Assembly (NCBI GenBank): GCA_034509925.1
Contig: CM067526.1
Span: 6,707,001-6,771,000 of the forward strand
DNA from: Hirudinaria manillensis
Lineage: Eukaryota > Annelida > Clitellata > Hirudinida > Hirudinidae
Length of the DNA: 64,000 nucleotides
Direction: 5' to 3'
Shown here in pieces: positions 22,917 through 34,987 of this stretch (positions are counted from its first letter, which is position 1; the number at the start of each line of letters is the position of its first letter). A program made the position numbers and the translations under genes. Below the pieces are notes generated by a model, which was not told the origin of the DNA, did not search any database, and was given only the letters and a program-made list of their open reading frames with translations.

Positions 22917-25478
22917 CAACGGAAACAAATACTATAATAACATAAATCTATAAAGCCATCTGTCAGTCAACAATAGAAGAGCCAGCCAACCATTATTTTG
23001 TCTCAAAAATATCACCGCAAAGCTGTCGCGCTGAAATTAAACCGACGTTATAATTAAAATCATTAACGAAAATTACATATTCTCAGGGTTTAAATTATTC
23101 ATAATTCATCATTCAAATTATTGAATAATTGCTAAAAAAATCCGATTATTCCTAAATAAATAGATAAATATATGCAAATTCATTGAAATAGAAACACTAA
23201 CGGATAAACATAAGTGACCGAAATAGAAATTAATTCGCAGTTTATGCAAATTGCAACAGAATCCACGAAATTTCATTGCAACGCCGAAGCTTACCAAAGA
23301 TCGATAGTTCTTAGCCACTTGTAACTGTTCCCAGGGTGAAACGTGATTATGAGATAATCGGTTATTATTACTAATTATTATTATTATTACTAAATATTAT
23401 TATTACTATTATTACAACAATTGCCTGGCGCAAAAAAAAGTTAATCTTTCGCTTAAACCTGGGAATTTCGTAACGATGCGGTTTATAAGCGACAACGTTG
23501 ACTCAGAGACCGGTCTCTCTCCTTTCTGCTCACTCTCTCACTCCTTTATCCTTCACTGCCATCATTACCATCACCATCCAGTATTTCTTAGCAGCCAACA
23601 GGGTTTCAAAAGAAGCTACGTGCTGCCTCTTTGTGTCCTTCACTAATTCATTCACTCTTTCACGTCGTTCATTCATTCATTCATCCATCCATTCTTCCAT
23701 TCGCTCGTTCAATCCTTTCCTCTCCTCACAAGCTCCTGCATTTCATTGGTCTACACGAAGCTGTATGCTGACCGCGTCTTCACAACATTTTCGTCGTATT
23801 TTCCATGATTTAGATCCATATTTTGTTGAAATAAAATGAATTCAAACATTTAAAAAGCTTTTGTTAGATTTTTTTTTTGTATTTGGAAAACGTCTGGAAA
23901 ACCCAAGATAGGAGGGTTGTCCAGCATTAAGATTAATAACATTTGGAATTCATGAAAATCCTTCAAAACATTTCATCATCGCATGCGACCATCTTCATGT
24001 CTTGGAAAGCGGTGACTCAGCAGAAAATGTCAGACATGGAATCATTGAAGCGTCACAAATTTAGTTTCATGCTTCCGTTTTGTGATCCGCGCCGTCATCC
24101 GGAATCCAACCGTTCCACATTTCATCCGTGGAACGCTCGTTGGAGATCAACTGTCATTTATTTCGTGCCACCACAACGTGGAATAATCGAGTGTGGCTTT
24201 TACATAAAAATAAAGTTCACCATCCACTCAGTCGGTGGATTACAAATAGTTTAGATGTGGATTCTGATAAGAAAGAAATATTTTCATAACACATCGAAGA
24301 TATCTCCAATATAAGGTATTATTTCGCATTTATTTATGTCATTGTAATAAGGAATCATTAGGTCTAAAGATAATTAACACTCATCATCTGATTAGCTGAT
24401 TGGTAGTACATAAATATCCTGAATTTTATGGATTTAATTTTTCAGTGAAATTATTCTCAGGTCCAACAAAGTTGTCAGAATTCAAGGAAAACATTGAAAA
24501 CATTCAACAGGAAACACAATTCACTCGGCAACAACAACAAACCGTTTGCAAATAACTTCCGAAAAAACTTCAATTTCATCGCTTCTTTCAGTTACTTTCA
24601 AAAAGTTGAAACATCTTACGTGAGGTCTTCATTCACTCATTCACTAATTTGTTCAACCTATCGGTACATGTTTATCCCATAATTGCACATACACATATAT
24701 AATCCATCAGTACGTTTATACCTCACGAGTACTTAGACCTCGTAGACCTGTAGACCTCGTACGTACCTCCTATTCACAGGTATGACTGGTGATTAAAGAC
24801 AAATCCAGGTAATTTTCAGTCTTAATGAATAACCTTCTGACTTGTAATGAAGTGTCCTCTGAATCAGCTATAAAAAGAATTGAAGTTTCTGGAAATTTTG
24901 CTGTTTTGAAAAAAGCGAGGACTACTTGCAGTTGGACTTCTTTGTGAGGTGTGCTTTTCCTTGGCGGCTTTTAACAAATATAAAGATGGATTGATGGTGG
25001 CAAGTATAGAGATGTTGAGTGGTGAGATGGTGATGCAAGGGTGAGCGGATGATTGCATCCATCGTCGGAACAACTGGAAAAAATAAATGAGACCAACGTC
25101 GAATGAATGTTGTTATGGAAACGTTTCATAATTCGGTTGTTACGATTCACTTTTCTTTGCTTAAGTGACGTTTTGTGTTCAACTGATTTCAAAATAAAAA
25201 CAGTTTCGAGTCTTCAAATGCAAATAGCTTTGAAGGTTATTTTTTATTTGATACAATTTTAAGGTTTAGGATTTATGAATGTCCCAATTGATATTAAATA
25301 TGTTACAAACGTACCAAGTCTTGCCAAAAAAAAAGTCAATTAAAAATCCTTTCGAAATAAAATGAATTATGAAATTAAATTGAGTTGAACATGAACGATA
25401 AATTGATGCTATTTTAAATTACACATACAACCAGTCAAACCTTAGAGCGATAACAGAGAAGACAGGAAAAGCTGGAAA
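22418..25478. other. Intergenic, microsatellite-rich
   Basis: No supported gene. Holds GAT/GAC runs at about 22520-22550, AAT tracts near 22664-22684 and 22889-22912, ATT tracts near 23370-23415, and CATT-type runs near 23660-23700. Short open frames in these parts look like repeat translations. Confidence 0.55.
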
Positions 25479-28400
25479 ATGAGCAAAACCGATGTGTTGC
25501 AGGACTACGAAGCCTCTTTATGGAAAGAGCCACAAAATGTGGTCAGGGTTTCATCTTTTAACATTTTAAAAATAAAAAATAAATAAAATAAAAAATTAAA
25601 ATAAAAAATAAAATGAGACTTCGCTTCGATTTGGGGAAGGGAATTAAACACCGTAAGACCATTCTTGGTAAAATGTTTGGAGGAAATGGAACCATTAAAT
25701 GAACAAATACGACGACGACGACGACGACGATGGTAATGACGTGGTCCTCAATGCGTAGAAGGATATTAGAAACATAAACTAAGTTGATGAGGCTTTTTAT
25801 TTTCTTTGAACTCAAAGAGAACCGTCTGCGTCAACAATTGAAAATTTCTCTTCAATAAGTGATAAGGAATGAATTACAGGCGTTGCGATGGCGACACATG
25901 ATAAAGACGGCAAATAGTGATGGTGATGATGAGGACGATGGCGACGATATTTGTTAAATTATGTGATTAAATTATAAAATTAAGATTTAAAGTCACACCG
26001 TTTTCCAACTGTTATGAACTTCTTAAGTTCTGCCCAACTAAGTCGAGAATGGCCTTAGAAGGTTATTTTAGAAGCAACTTTCTGATTTCACAATCGATGG
26101 AATGTAGAACCTTTAAATAAAAGTGTCGATCCTAGAAACAACTGATGAATATTAATGAATTTTGCTTGGATTGATCATTTTATTGGTCGCTAACCACAAT
26201 ATTTATCCAAGATTTTTAAAAAAGATGGAAACGAAATACACTTAAGTTGCACCTCGAGCAAACAATTCCATTTATAGTCGACCAACAAAATCTTTCCAGA
26301 TAAACAAACCTCCGCTTCTACTGGCACTGGATGACCTGGAATTGGCACAATTCTGCAAATTGGCAAACTGCATCAGGTCCAACGACAGGGAATCAATAGC
26401 TCTCCTCCTCAAACACGGAGTCGATAACCTCATCAATTACGTCCACCCCTACGACGAAATAGGTGGGCAGATGGGCGGATGAATAACTTATGTGTGAATG
26501 AATGAATTATTAATGAACCAAATGCATTATTCAGGAATGGACGAATTAAGAAAGGAATTTTATTGCACCGAGTACCAACATTAAGGGTTTCATCCATAAA
26601 TCCCAAACTCCTTGTTCGCAAAAGCCAACCGAATACATTAATGAAAGATGAATAAATAATTTAAGGGCGAATGAATTAATGATGGATGAATAAATTAACT
26701 ATTTATGGGTGAATGAATTATTCATGGATGAATTCATGAATTCATGAATTGGTAATCACTTTAAAGATGATTAATTGGAAACAAAATGTTTCGAAAATGC
26801 ATCGATTTATCTTCTTAATGAGGTCCTCGGTTGAATGCTTGCCACAAATGCCTTCGCTACAAACCCTTTGGGAGAGGAATGCCTCTAACGCCATGCATAA
26901 AGCGACACATAAATCAATTACATTTACAAGTATCCGGCAGAAACCTAAAATATTAATGCCATTAACAACATTTGTTAATGTTAGCAGCAATATATTTTAC
27001 ATAAATGAAGCATTATTTTGCTGTACTAAAGATAATAACGATCATAAAGTGATGATAATGATTCCTCTTAGGCACAGCTCTGGGCATAGCGGCAGACATG
27101 AACGACGACTCCATGCTAACTTTTCTACTGGAGCAAGGTGCCAATCCGAACGTTGTGGATCTCAAGGGAAGAACTGCCGCCACCAGGGCTTCCGATTACG
27201 GGCACGTCGAGTCTCTGAGGATCCTCGTGGAAGCGGGAACTGACATGAAAATCAAGGACGAAGACGGCAACGGTCGGTTTTGCTTTGAAGTTGTTGTGGA
27301 GTTGTGCCGTTTGTCGAAGCGAGAAGTCGATTAACGTCCGATGGAGTACCATGTGTTGCTGATGGAGAAATAATAAAATGCGGCATAAAATACACGTTCG
27401 TTCTATCGTCGGGGGAGAGAAAGAAAACATGGCGGATCTTCATTACGACCGCTTCTGCCGTTGTGCTTTTTTAGCGTTTCATTTTTATTATTACAAGTTA
27501 TTAATTAGCGATTGATTAAAACAAATAGTTACTTGCAACAATAAATAGTTTTGCGGACTTAGGTGTACAATACAGTCCGATTATCGCCTGCTTCCATCAC
27601 CTTAAACTGTTAAAGCCTTCAATCCTTCAGTAACACTAAGCTGGGATTTGAATCGGACACCTCAGGATCAATTCAAAAAAATTAGAAAAGAAAATCAAAT
27701 GGTCATTAAAGATTAGTTGTATTTGTTGCAGGAATCCTTTATTATTGTATTGGTTCTTCGTATCGTCATGCTCTGTGCGCCGAAATTTGCTTGGAAAATG
27801 GAGCCGAGGTCAATGTAATTAATAAACAAGGTGAGGGAAACTAAATTTTATTAAATGATTGTGTGACTGTAATAGACCGGCTACAGGTAAATGTCAGGAA
27901 GGAACGTTCTACACACGGAACGGGCCTTTAACGCTCTGCAAACTGCGCTGGAATAAATAAATTACAATTACATTGAAATGTTTTTCAGGCAAACCCACTT
28001 TCGTGTCACATTGCGACAACGCATCTAATAACGAAGACGTCTGTCTTCTCATGTTGGCCAACAACGTCGATCCAAATCTCCAAGATTTGGTTTGAATCCA
28101 TTTTTTCGCATAATTAGTCTTTATTATCGAGCAAAAATTTGAATTGAATCTGAAGTAATAATAAATGGAAAAATAAATCTCAGTTATTGGTAGCTATTAG
28201 AGGCAAGGACTAGAGGAAATGTTGGTCTAAGATTAAATCCATCGCATGCTATTAATTCTGATCAACCTGTGATTGACCCAAGAACACCAGGAGAACAGCC
28301 ATCATGGCGGCCGCCGCCAGCGGAAGTACGAGGATCGTGAAGGCCATACTGGAGAAGGGAATCAACAACATCAACGAGACGATGGACAAAACGAAAACCC

Positions 28401-31400
28401 ACGTCGTTCACGAGGCTGCGAAGACAGGAAACCTGGAAATTCTGAAAGTTAATTTTTCAAGCGACAAAAAATTATGATCGATTGTCAATGAAGAACTTAA
28501 CTTAAATATTGAAGTTAGTTAAAAGTTAGGATCGATTAATTAAAAGTATTTTACTACAACAATCATTCATTGCTTCACTTTCACAATTTATGAAATGTAA
28601 GAGTTTATCATCCTTACAGTATAACAGAAGATAATGATTAAGAGACAGTTAAAGCCATCTGCCAGTAATTAATTAGAATTAATATTCGAGCAGTTCTAAT
28701 AAATATTCATTCAATCAATCAGATCCTGTCAGCTTATGGAGCGGATTTCGACCAACAGACCAGCAACGCCTATTGCCATGGTCTCACGCCATTGCACATG
28801 GCAGCAGAGGCAGATAAGGCTCAGTGTTGTCTCTTTGCTGGTCAACGAGGTTATTATTAATAGTTTGTTGTTAATTGTTTCATAATTTCTTACTAAAACA
28901 TTGAATAAACGTTAACATATCAACGATCGATTGAATATTCATGAAAATGCTCATCTTCTAGGCAACTTTCTTTACCTTTTTACGAATTTTGACAAGTTCA
29001 CAATGTTTACAAGTAAGTCTTACATCGCAAGAGTAAGAAGCGGTTTTTCTGAAAATTAATTTCAAATCATTTTACGATTTGCCGGTAGATGGCGGAGGAA
29101 TTCCATAATCAATACACGCCAAGAAATATTTGCTCCTCCTGATAAATAATTTTACAGTTTTATTGCTAATTAACTTATTAAAATTATTTATTAAACAATC
29201 AGTTTTTTTAACTCACGAGATAAATGTAATCTTGTCTAAATTAATGTTAGTGTTGCCAAAATTTTAACATGAAAACTGCGATTAATAAACCACCACTCAC
29301 CAATTATTAATTCATGACAAATCAATATTATCAAATTAATAATAATAAAACATTATAATGTTGGACTCATTTATATTATTATTATTTAAAAAGTACATAG
29401 TATATTCAAATATACTTCAGCATTCAATTACATAATGAAAATATGACAGGAGCAAATGCTCTTCTGAAGGACAGAGCGGGCATGACCCCTTTCCAATTGG
29501 CCAAAAAAAAAGGTTTCAAGGCCACCGCAAAGGCCTGCAGACAGGCGCAGAAATTCGCGCCGAAGAAAAAAGGAAAACCCAGGAAGCCAGAGGTTTGGGT
29601 GATCAAGTTGCACGATTACATCTACTACAGGGAGAATCAGTTGTTAGAGGAGTTTGAGAAATACGACACCAACGACAATCAAACGGTGCACATCACTCAG
29701 TTCTGGCAGGTGGGATAGCACGAAGATGTTCAGTTCTGAGCATAAAATTTAATTACATTATCTTTAAGAGCTTCAGACTCCAGTAAAATTAAATAAAATA
29801 GATTACAATTTATCTGACGATAACTGAAAAAGCTAACAAAATAAGTGCCTTTAAACAGATCGTCGATCAATTCAAGCTGCCAATTCCAGCCGACAAAGCA
29901 AGTCAATTCAACGAAATCGTAGGCAAGCACATGATCGACGAAGACAACGTCAACTACCTCAAGTTCATCCTCGGTAATATCTACATTCCCAAGAAAATGC
30001 TCATGTCCAAGTTCCAGAAGAAGATCAAAAAGATTAAAGCCCTGAAAAAGTTAAAGGCCAAGCCGAACATTCCCATCTGCAGATTGCCCGAGTGGCACAG
30101 ACCCTTGGAGTACATTCCTCTCCATCAAGAAGTATACGACCCCCTAAGGTTCGACAGGGACAGGGTTCCGAAGAACGACTTCGTGAATGACAGCTTTTGG
30201 TACATGGACACACTAGAGCCTCGGTTTATCGATAAATTGGAAGCGATTGCAGAAAATGAGGAGGCAACCATCGTTAACGCTTTGGACTCAGGAAATATGT
30301 CGGTGAACGATAGGAGCAGGTTTTACAAAACCCCTCTCATGGAAGCCATTTTGAATTCGGACGTCCAAATGGTCAACTTTCTCATCAAAAGAGGGTTTTT
30401 TTTTATATTTTATTCTCCGTATTTAAATACGATTTTTATTAAATTAAACACTTTCCCGTCGAAAATACAAATTAATGAATCTGTAATTTTGAACGCATCT
30501 CATGTTTTTAATTTATCATTTAGAATTTTTCATTTTAGAATTTATCAAAATTACTAGTAGCCATTACATCGACGAAATAATTGGTAGTAATCAACCCACA
30601 TCAAATCCAACCAATGTCACACTTTTTAGGGCCAACGTGAATGCTCGCGACAACTTCTTCTGGACCCCTTTGCACATGGCTTGTCACATGGCAAGTCTGG
30701 AAATCGTTCAGATTCTCCTTCAAAACGGTGCCAAACCAAACCTATTTTCCTTCAACAAGGCAACACCTCTCATGAGAGCCATCGAAAGCAAAGCATTAAG
30801 CGTTGTCAAGTTTTTGGTATCCAGAAAAGATGCAATTGCTGAACCTGACGGTATAGTTTTTATTTTCAGAAAATATAATTAGGTGTGATTAAGCATGCTT
30901 ATTTTACAAATGGTCTCCATATATCCAAAGTGAACACCCGATATATTCGTCAAAGTGCTAATTCTTCAAAGTGATTTAATAATATTACTTTCCCTAGAAA
31001 TACCACACTGCATTCAAAATGACCAACTTAGGTGAAAATCTTTGGAATAATCAGGAAATTGTTAACGAACTTGTCAACATCAACTTCTAAGTTAAAAATT
31101 AATATTTCTGAGGAAACGACATCATCGATTCATTTAATTTATATTTAATCGAGTCATTTATGAATTCCTTCCCGACCAGTTATATGTTATGCTTAAATAA
31201 GTATATGTTATAAAGAAAATAATTTATATTTTTATTAATTGCTGAAAATAAATTCCAACGTTTGTTCGCAGCAACGACTCTTCAAACGTTGGCAGCTGCA
31301 TTTGCGGATTATTTCGTCTTCCAAGCACTCCCTCAACCCGACGAGAAGCAGGGCAAAAATGCCAAAAAAGCAAAGAAAAAGGAAAAAAAAGCTACAATAA

Positions 31401-32025
31401 CACTTCCGTCCATGGGAATAGCTGAGGTTTACCTGACATCAAATCGATAATTTTATATTTATCATATTAATCCATTAATTTACTAAACTAAAAAAACTGT
31501 CAAATTAAATAATACGTCGATACTTGTTACGGTTAACGTTACAAAACCGTAATGGTGAACTTTTCTTCCCCAGCCAAAGAGATTGGTCGTTCCACGGGTC
31601 ACCACGAGCCAATGCTCCTTTCCGCCCATTTTCCATCACTCCAGAATGATCGACACCTTGTCTCCAACAGCCAACGAGAAACTCTATTTCCAGCCTCCGA
31701 CACTTTGGACGAAGAAGAAAACAACAGAAGAATTGCTTGCCGATCGAAAAGAAAGAAGAGACAGATTAGGTGATTCTTAATATTTTGCAAAGATATACAA
31801 AGTTAATTGGTGCATATTAAGACTAATTGTCCAGCAATCGACTAACTTTTCGTCCCATAATGCCTCATTAAAAAGTTTCATTTTGAAACATTTTAAGGCT
31901 GGAAAGTTGAATTCGAATATTATCTCATGCCATTCCTCAAAAACGTCCAAGATAAAGTAGACGAAATTGAACGAGAAGCTGGCGAAAAGGTCGATAGGCC
32001 CATCCTTAAGAAGAAAGCTCGTTAA
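25479..32025 (+). CDS. ANKEF1: Ankyrin repeat and EF-hand domain protein 1
   Basis: Thirteen exons: 25479-25541, 26300-26462, 27072-27272, 27732-27830, 27989-28089, 28283-28447, 28723-28849, 29450-29709, 29859-30394, 30630-30850, 31272-31426, 31574-31769, 31898-32025 (2415 nt, 804 residues; human about 776). It carries ankyrin repeats (RTAIMAAAASG; LTPLHMAAEADKAQCC), then an EF-hand-like part (KLHDYIYYRENQLLEEF; KYDTNDNQ), a region with WHRP and DDSVWY-like DSFWYMD, more ankyrin repeats (KTPLMEAILNSD; WTPLHMACHMASLEIV) and a C-terminal segment PPTLWTKKKTTEELLADRK that matches the vertebrate protein. Known: ANKEF1 is a testis/ciliated-tissue protein linked to sperm axonemes. Exon 1 (MSKTDVLQDYEASLWKEP) is inferred from its ATG, donor and phase and is the least sure. 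Exon 28283 uses the acceptor CCCAAG, the only choice that keeps the ankyrin frame. Confidence 0.88.
25705..25735 (+). repeat. GAC trinucleotide tract in ANKEF1 intron 1
   Basis: A run of about seven GAC units followed by GATGG, inside the first intron. Only a simple repeat. Confidence 0.7.
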
Positions 32026-32911
32026 AAACTTCATTTTGTTTGCCCTTTAAAACTTAATATTTAGTTAAGCCATGAATTTACTTGTTCTGAGTTGAGCTGT
32101 TAATTTATAACTTAAATTAAGGAATTGTCATTTTTTGAAAGTTAGTAGGCTGAAAAACATTTGGAAATATTTTCAGCGCTTATCCATCGACGACACTATG
32201 CAAGCAATGTCGAGTAACGAGAGCTTATTCACTTGTTTACACATTATGCAACAACTTCATAGAATTAAAGCGTAGGCGTCGAAATTCAACAACTTTTTGA
32301 CTTCATTAAAAATCCATTCTCTCAAAGTGTTCTCGCTTTTTCATCTTAACTAAAATTGATGGCTTTCAGCGTTCATTCATGGGTTGTAGTCGAATTAAAA
32401 CAGGTAGAAATGATTTCCCGTAAGTCCTTTCATTTATCAGATAAACCAGATAAAGTGCCGGTAATCGGAAACTAATGTTCAGCAAACAAAAGTCTTTTTG
32501 GAAATCACAAAGTCAGTGCCTTTGGAGATTTTCAATAGCTTTTCAGTTCAAATTGGTTCGACTAAAGGACAAAAGTTACACCCACGCTTAACATGCATGC
32601 CTAAAGAATGGCCACCAAGGAGCAACAGAATAATTAACGTCGTAACTGATATTGAATGCGTTGGCTCATGCGGGTTACAATTGGTTTGTTCTGAGAATAA
32701 GAATCAATCACATAACGGCACTTAACCAACCCGCAGAAAAATTACTTTATGAACTTGATTCTCTAGAACTTTAACTTCTGATATGATCTCTCCTCAGGAT
32801 ATTTGACCTGACTCGAGCCCACTTTACAAGTAAGTCATTGTAGTTTTTATTTCTTTGCTTTAACCATCTTGGTTTAATAAATGATTTATACATTTAAGAG
32901 TTCTCATCAAA

Positions 32912-34309
32912 ATGACAAAAAATCCGAATGTCTTCTTTCAATGGGTGAAGCACAAATTCTCATTCTCTTCCAAGAAGAAGTATGCAGGTGCAACAGTGGA
33001 AGAAAATTACTTCCATTACGAAACATTCAGATTAGGGCAAGCGAAAGCCAAATCTTCTGATTGCTTGGGAAACAGCGATAATCGTCGGCCAACAAATGGA
33101 GTTGATCAGGAGTTGCCGACACAACCTTCATCTCAAACAGAGTTTTCCTATGAAGTGAGCGACGAAAATTCTGTCGTTGAAAGTCCTGAAAAGAAAAAGA
33201 GTTCCAAGAGGAACAGCGGTGCCTTCAAATCGAAAAGTTCTAAAAAGAAGGAACAAAAGAAGCGGTTGACAGTGATTCCTACTCTTGCAAATTGTTCTGA
33301 TGAGAAGTTTAATACTTCTCCAAAAGAAAATACTTTCAGAAGGTCGGTTAATAGATTAAGTCGATTAAGATTTTCATTTGTTGGAACTCTGAGGAAAAAG
33401 TTGCATAAGGAGAACGGTTCAACAATGCATGAAAGCCAAGATTCAAAAGACAACGCAGGTGATTCTGAGGTAATGACTTCTCAACGTTCAAAGAGAATCA
33501 TGTCAGCACCTTCGTTGAAAGGTTATACGAGCAAATCTCTTGGGGACGATATAAATGCTAGACATTCAGAAACTATTGAAACAAATCCGCCTAAATTTTA
33601 TGGAGACGATTTCTATAAGGGCGATTCGGCTTTGATGTGTAATTCTTTCAATGGCTCTAAATCAGAGATTAAAGAATGTCTAAGCCAATTTAGTCCGACT
33701 GAAACTTTCTCAACAAAGCTGACTTCAAGCTTAGGAAATGAAACATCACAAAGTGGAAACTCTATTCCATTAGTCAAATTGTCCAGTTTCTTCCATGAAC
33801 CTCCGTTTCCAGTCAAACATGCTATACTCACTTCACCTACAATTGTTTCACCTATTTCCAGTGCCAACGAGTATATAAGATTCAATGCCTGTCGAGACAA
33901 GTCTCTAGAAAAAGTTCCTCAAAGTCCTTCACACAGAAACTCCGATCCATACGTCAACCTGAAATTCCACCAGTTCAACTTATGCCTTCCTCACAGAGGG
34001 TCTCAGGAAAGCGTTAAAGAAGACAATTACTGTCTGAAATTTGATGACTTAAAACCAGTTGTGCCACCCAAAACGTACAAACGGAACTTTTCAACCTCTA
34101 ATTTTTCCCGAGGCACAAGGTCCTATCAATCGTTTTCCAGCTTCAGCACGCTTGCAGTTAGCAGCAGCAACGTTAATAAAACCATCCATCAACTTCCAAA
34201 ATCAGTCGCCATAAAATGTGAAGCCTTCTGCAAACGGATAGATGCATTATCCACGGATTATCTTCCGATGAATATGCATCCTCTCTCAAACAAACTTTCT
34301 GTTCTTTGA
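32912..34309 (+). CDS. Unknown Ser/Lys-rich protein, single exon, 465 residues
   Basis: An open frame of 465 codons without introns, starting ATG after CATCAAA. The start reads KNPNVFFQWVKHKFSF, then SSKKKYAG. The rest is rich in Ser, Lys and Asn with basic patches (KKKSSKRNSG; SKKKEQKKRL) and no predicted membrane segment or known motif, so it is probably disordered. A poly(A) signal AATAAA occurs near 34459. It lies 0.7 kb upstream of the PLCXD-like gene on the same strand and has similar composition, so it could be a separate gene or an upstream exon of that gene. I found no donor near its stop that would join it in frame. I do not recognise the family. Length and clean frame argue against chance. 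Confidence 0.6.
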   Translation: MTKNPNVFFQWVKHKFSFSSKKKYAGATVEENYFHYETFRLGQAKAKSSDCLGNSDNRRPTNGVDQELPTQPSSQTEFSYEVSDENSVVESPEKKKSSKRNSGAFKSKSSKKKEQKKRLTVIPTLANCSDEKFNTSPKENTFRRSVNRLSRLRFSFVGTLRKKLHKENGSTMHESQDSKDNAGDSEVMTSQRSKRIMSAPSLKGYTSKSLGDDINARHSETIETNPPKFYGDDFYKGDSALMCNSFNGSKSEIKECLSQFSPTETFSTKLTSSLGNETSQSGNSIPLVKLSSFFHEPPFPVKHAILTSPTIVSPISSANEYIRFNACRDKSLEKVPQSPSHRNSDPYVNLKFHQFNLCLPHRGSQESVKEDNYCLKFDDLKPVVPPKTYKRNFSTSNFSRGTRSYQSFSSFSTLAVSSSNVNKTIHQLPKSVAIKCEAFCKRIDALSTDYLPMNMHPLSNKLSVL

Positions 34310-34987
34310 AAGAAGCTCGGCAGATTTGTTTTTACTGTGATTCGTTACCATTTTTTTGGTGAAATTTGGTGAATTTTTCCTAAGACCATCTAATAATTGG
34401 CTAGTCTTGTTGTTTGCACGAAATATTTTGTTATAATTGTGATAATTGTGAAGATTTTAATAAAGATCAAACTTGAAAATAGCTTATTGTTTCGCAAAGT
34501 GAACAATGCAACCTCGAATTTCCAGGTGATGGCGCATGGTATCAACCAATGCGGGAGTGATTCTATTCCAGACGCTCAATACTTCCCTTCCGGATCGATA
34601 TTCGCCTTTTCAATTACTGCAGCAAATTATAATATCCATAAAACATATGTGCTGAGAATCACTGCTGAATTGTAATAAAATAAATTTCCGAAGCAAATGC
34701 TTGCAGCCAAGCAACTACGAGTGAAGGTCATCAGAATCGTCAACATTAGCATACGATAGACAGTAAACAGTGTCATATTTGCCTCTTAGTGGACCAGTCT
34801 GGTCGTTGCTTTGAAATTAAAGATCTGATCTTCCGCATTGTTTGGAGAGCTCATTGCTAAAAGACACTTTCAGTTATATTTCTTATAGGTCGAGTCTTTC
34901 ATAAAGGATTTTAAATGCTTTTATGAGTAGTTAATTAATGCAACTGAATGACTAATTAATGGATACAACGTCGAGAATGACTCGAAA

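Noticed and set aside
28798..28849. In ANKEF1 the +1 frame over this exon end reads LSVVSLLVNE, a perfect ankyrin helix, suggesting a compensated double frameshift.
   Set aside because: The annotated frame reads AQCCLFAGQRGAN, which matches the corresponding vertebrate ANKEF1 segment as I recall it (DCC...AQRG), and it keeps phase at both ends. The alternative is a coincidence.
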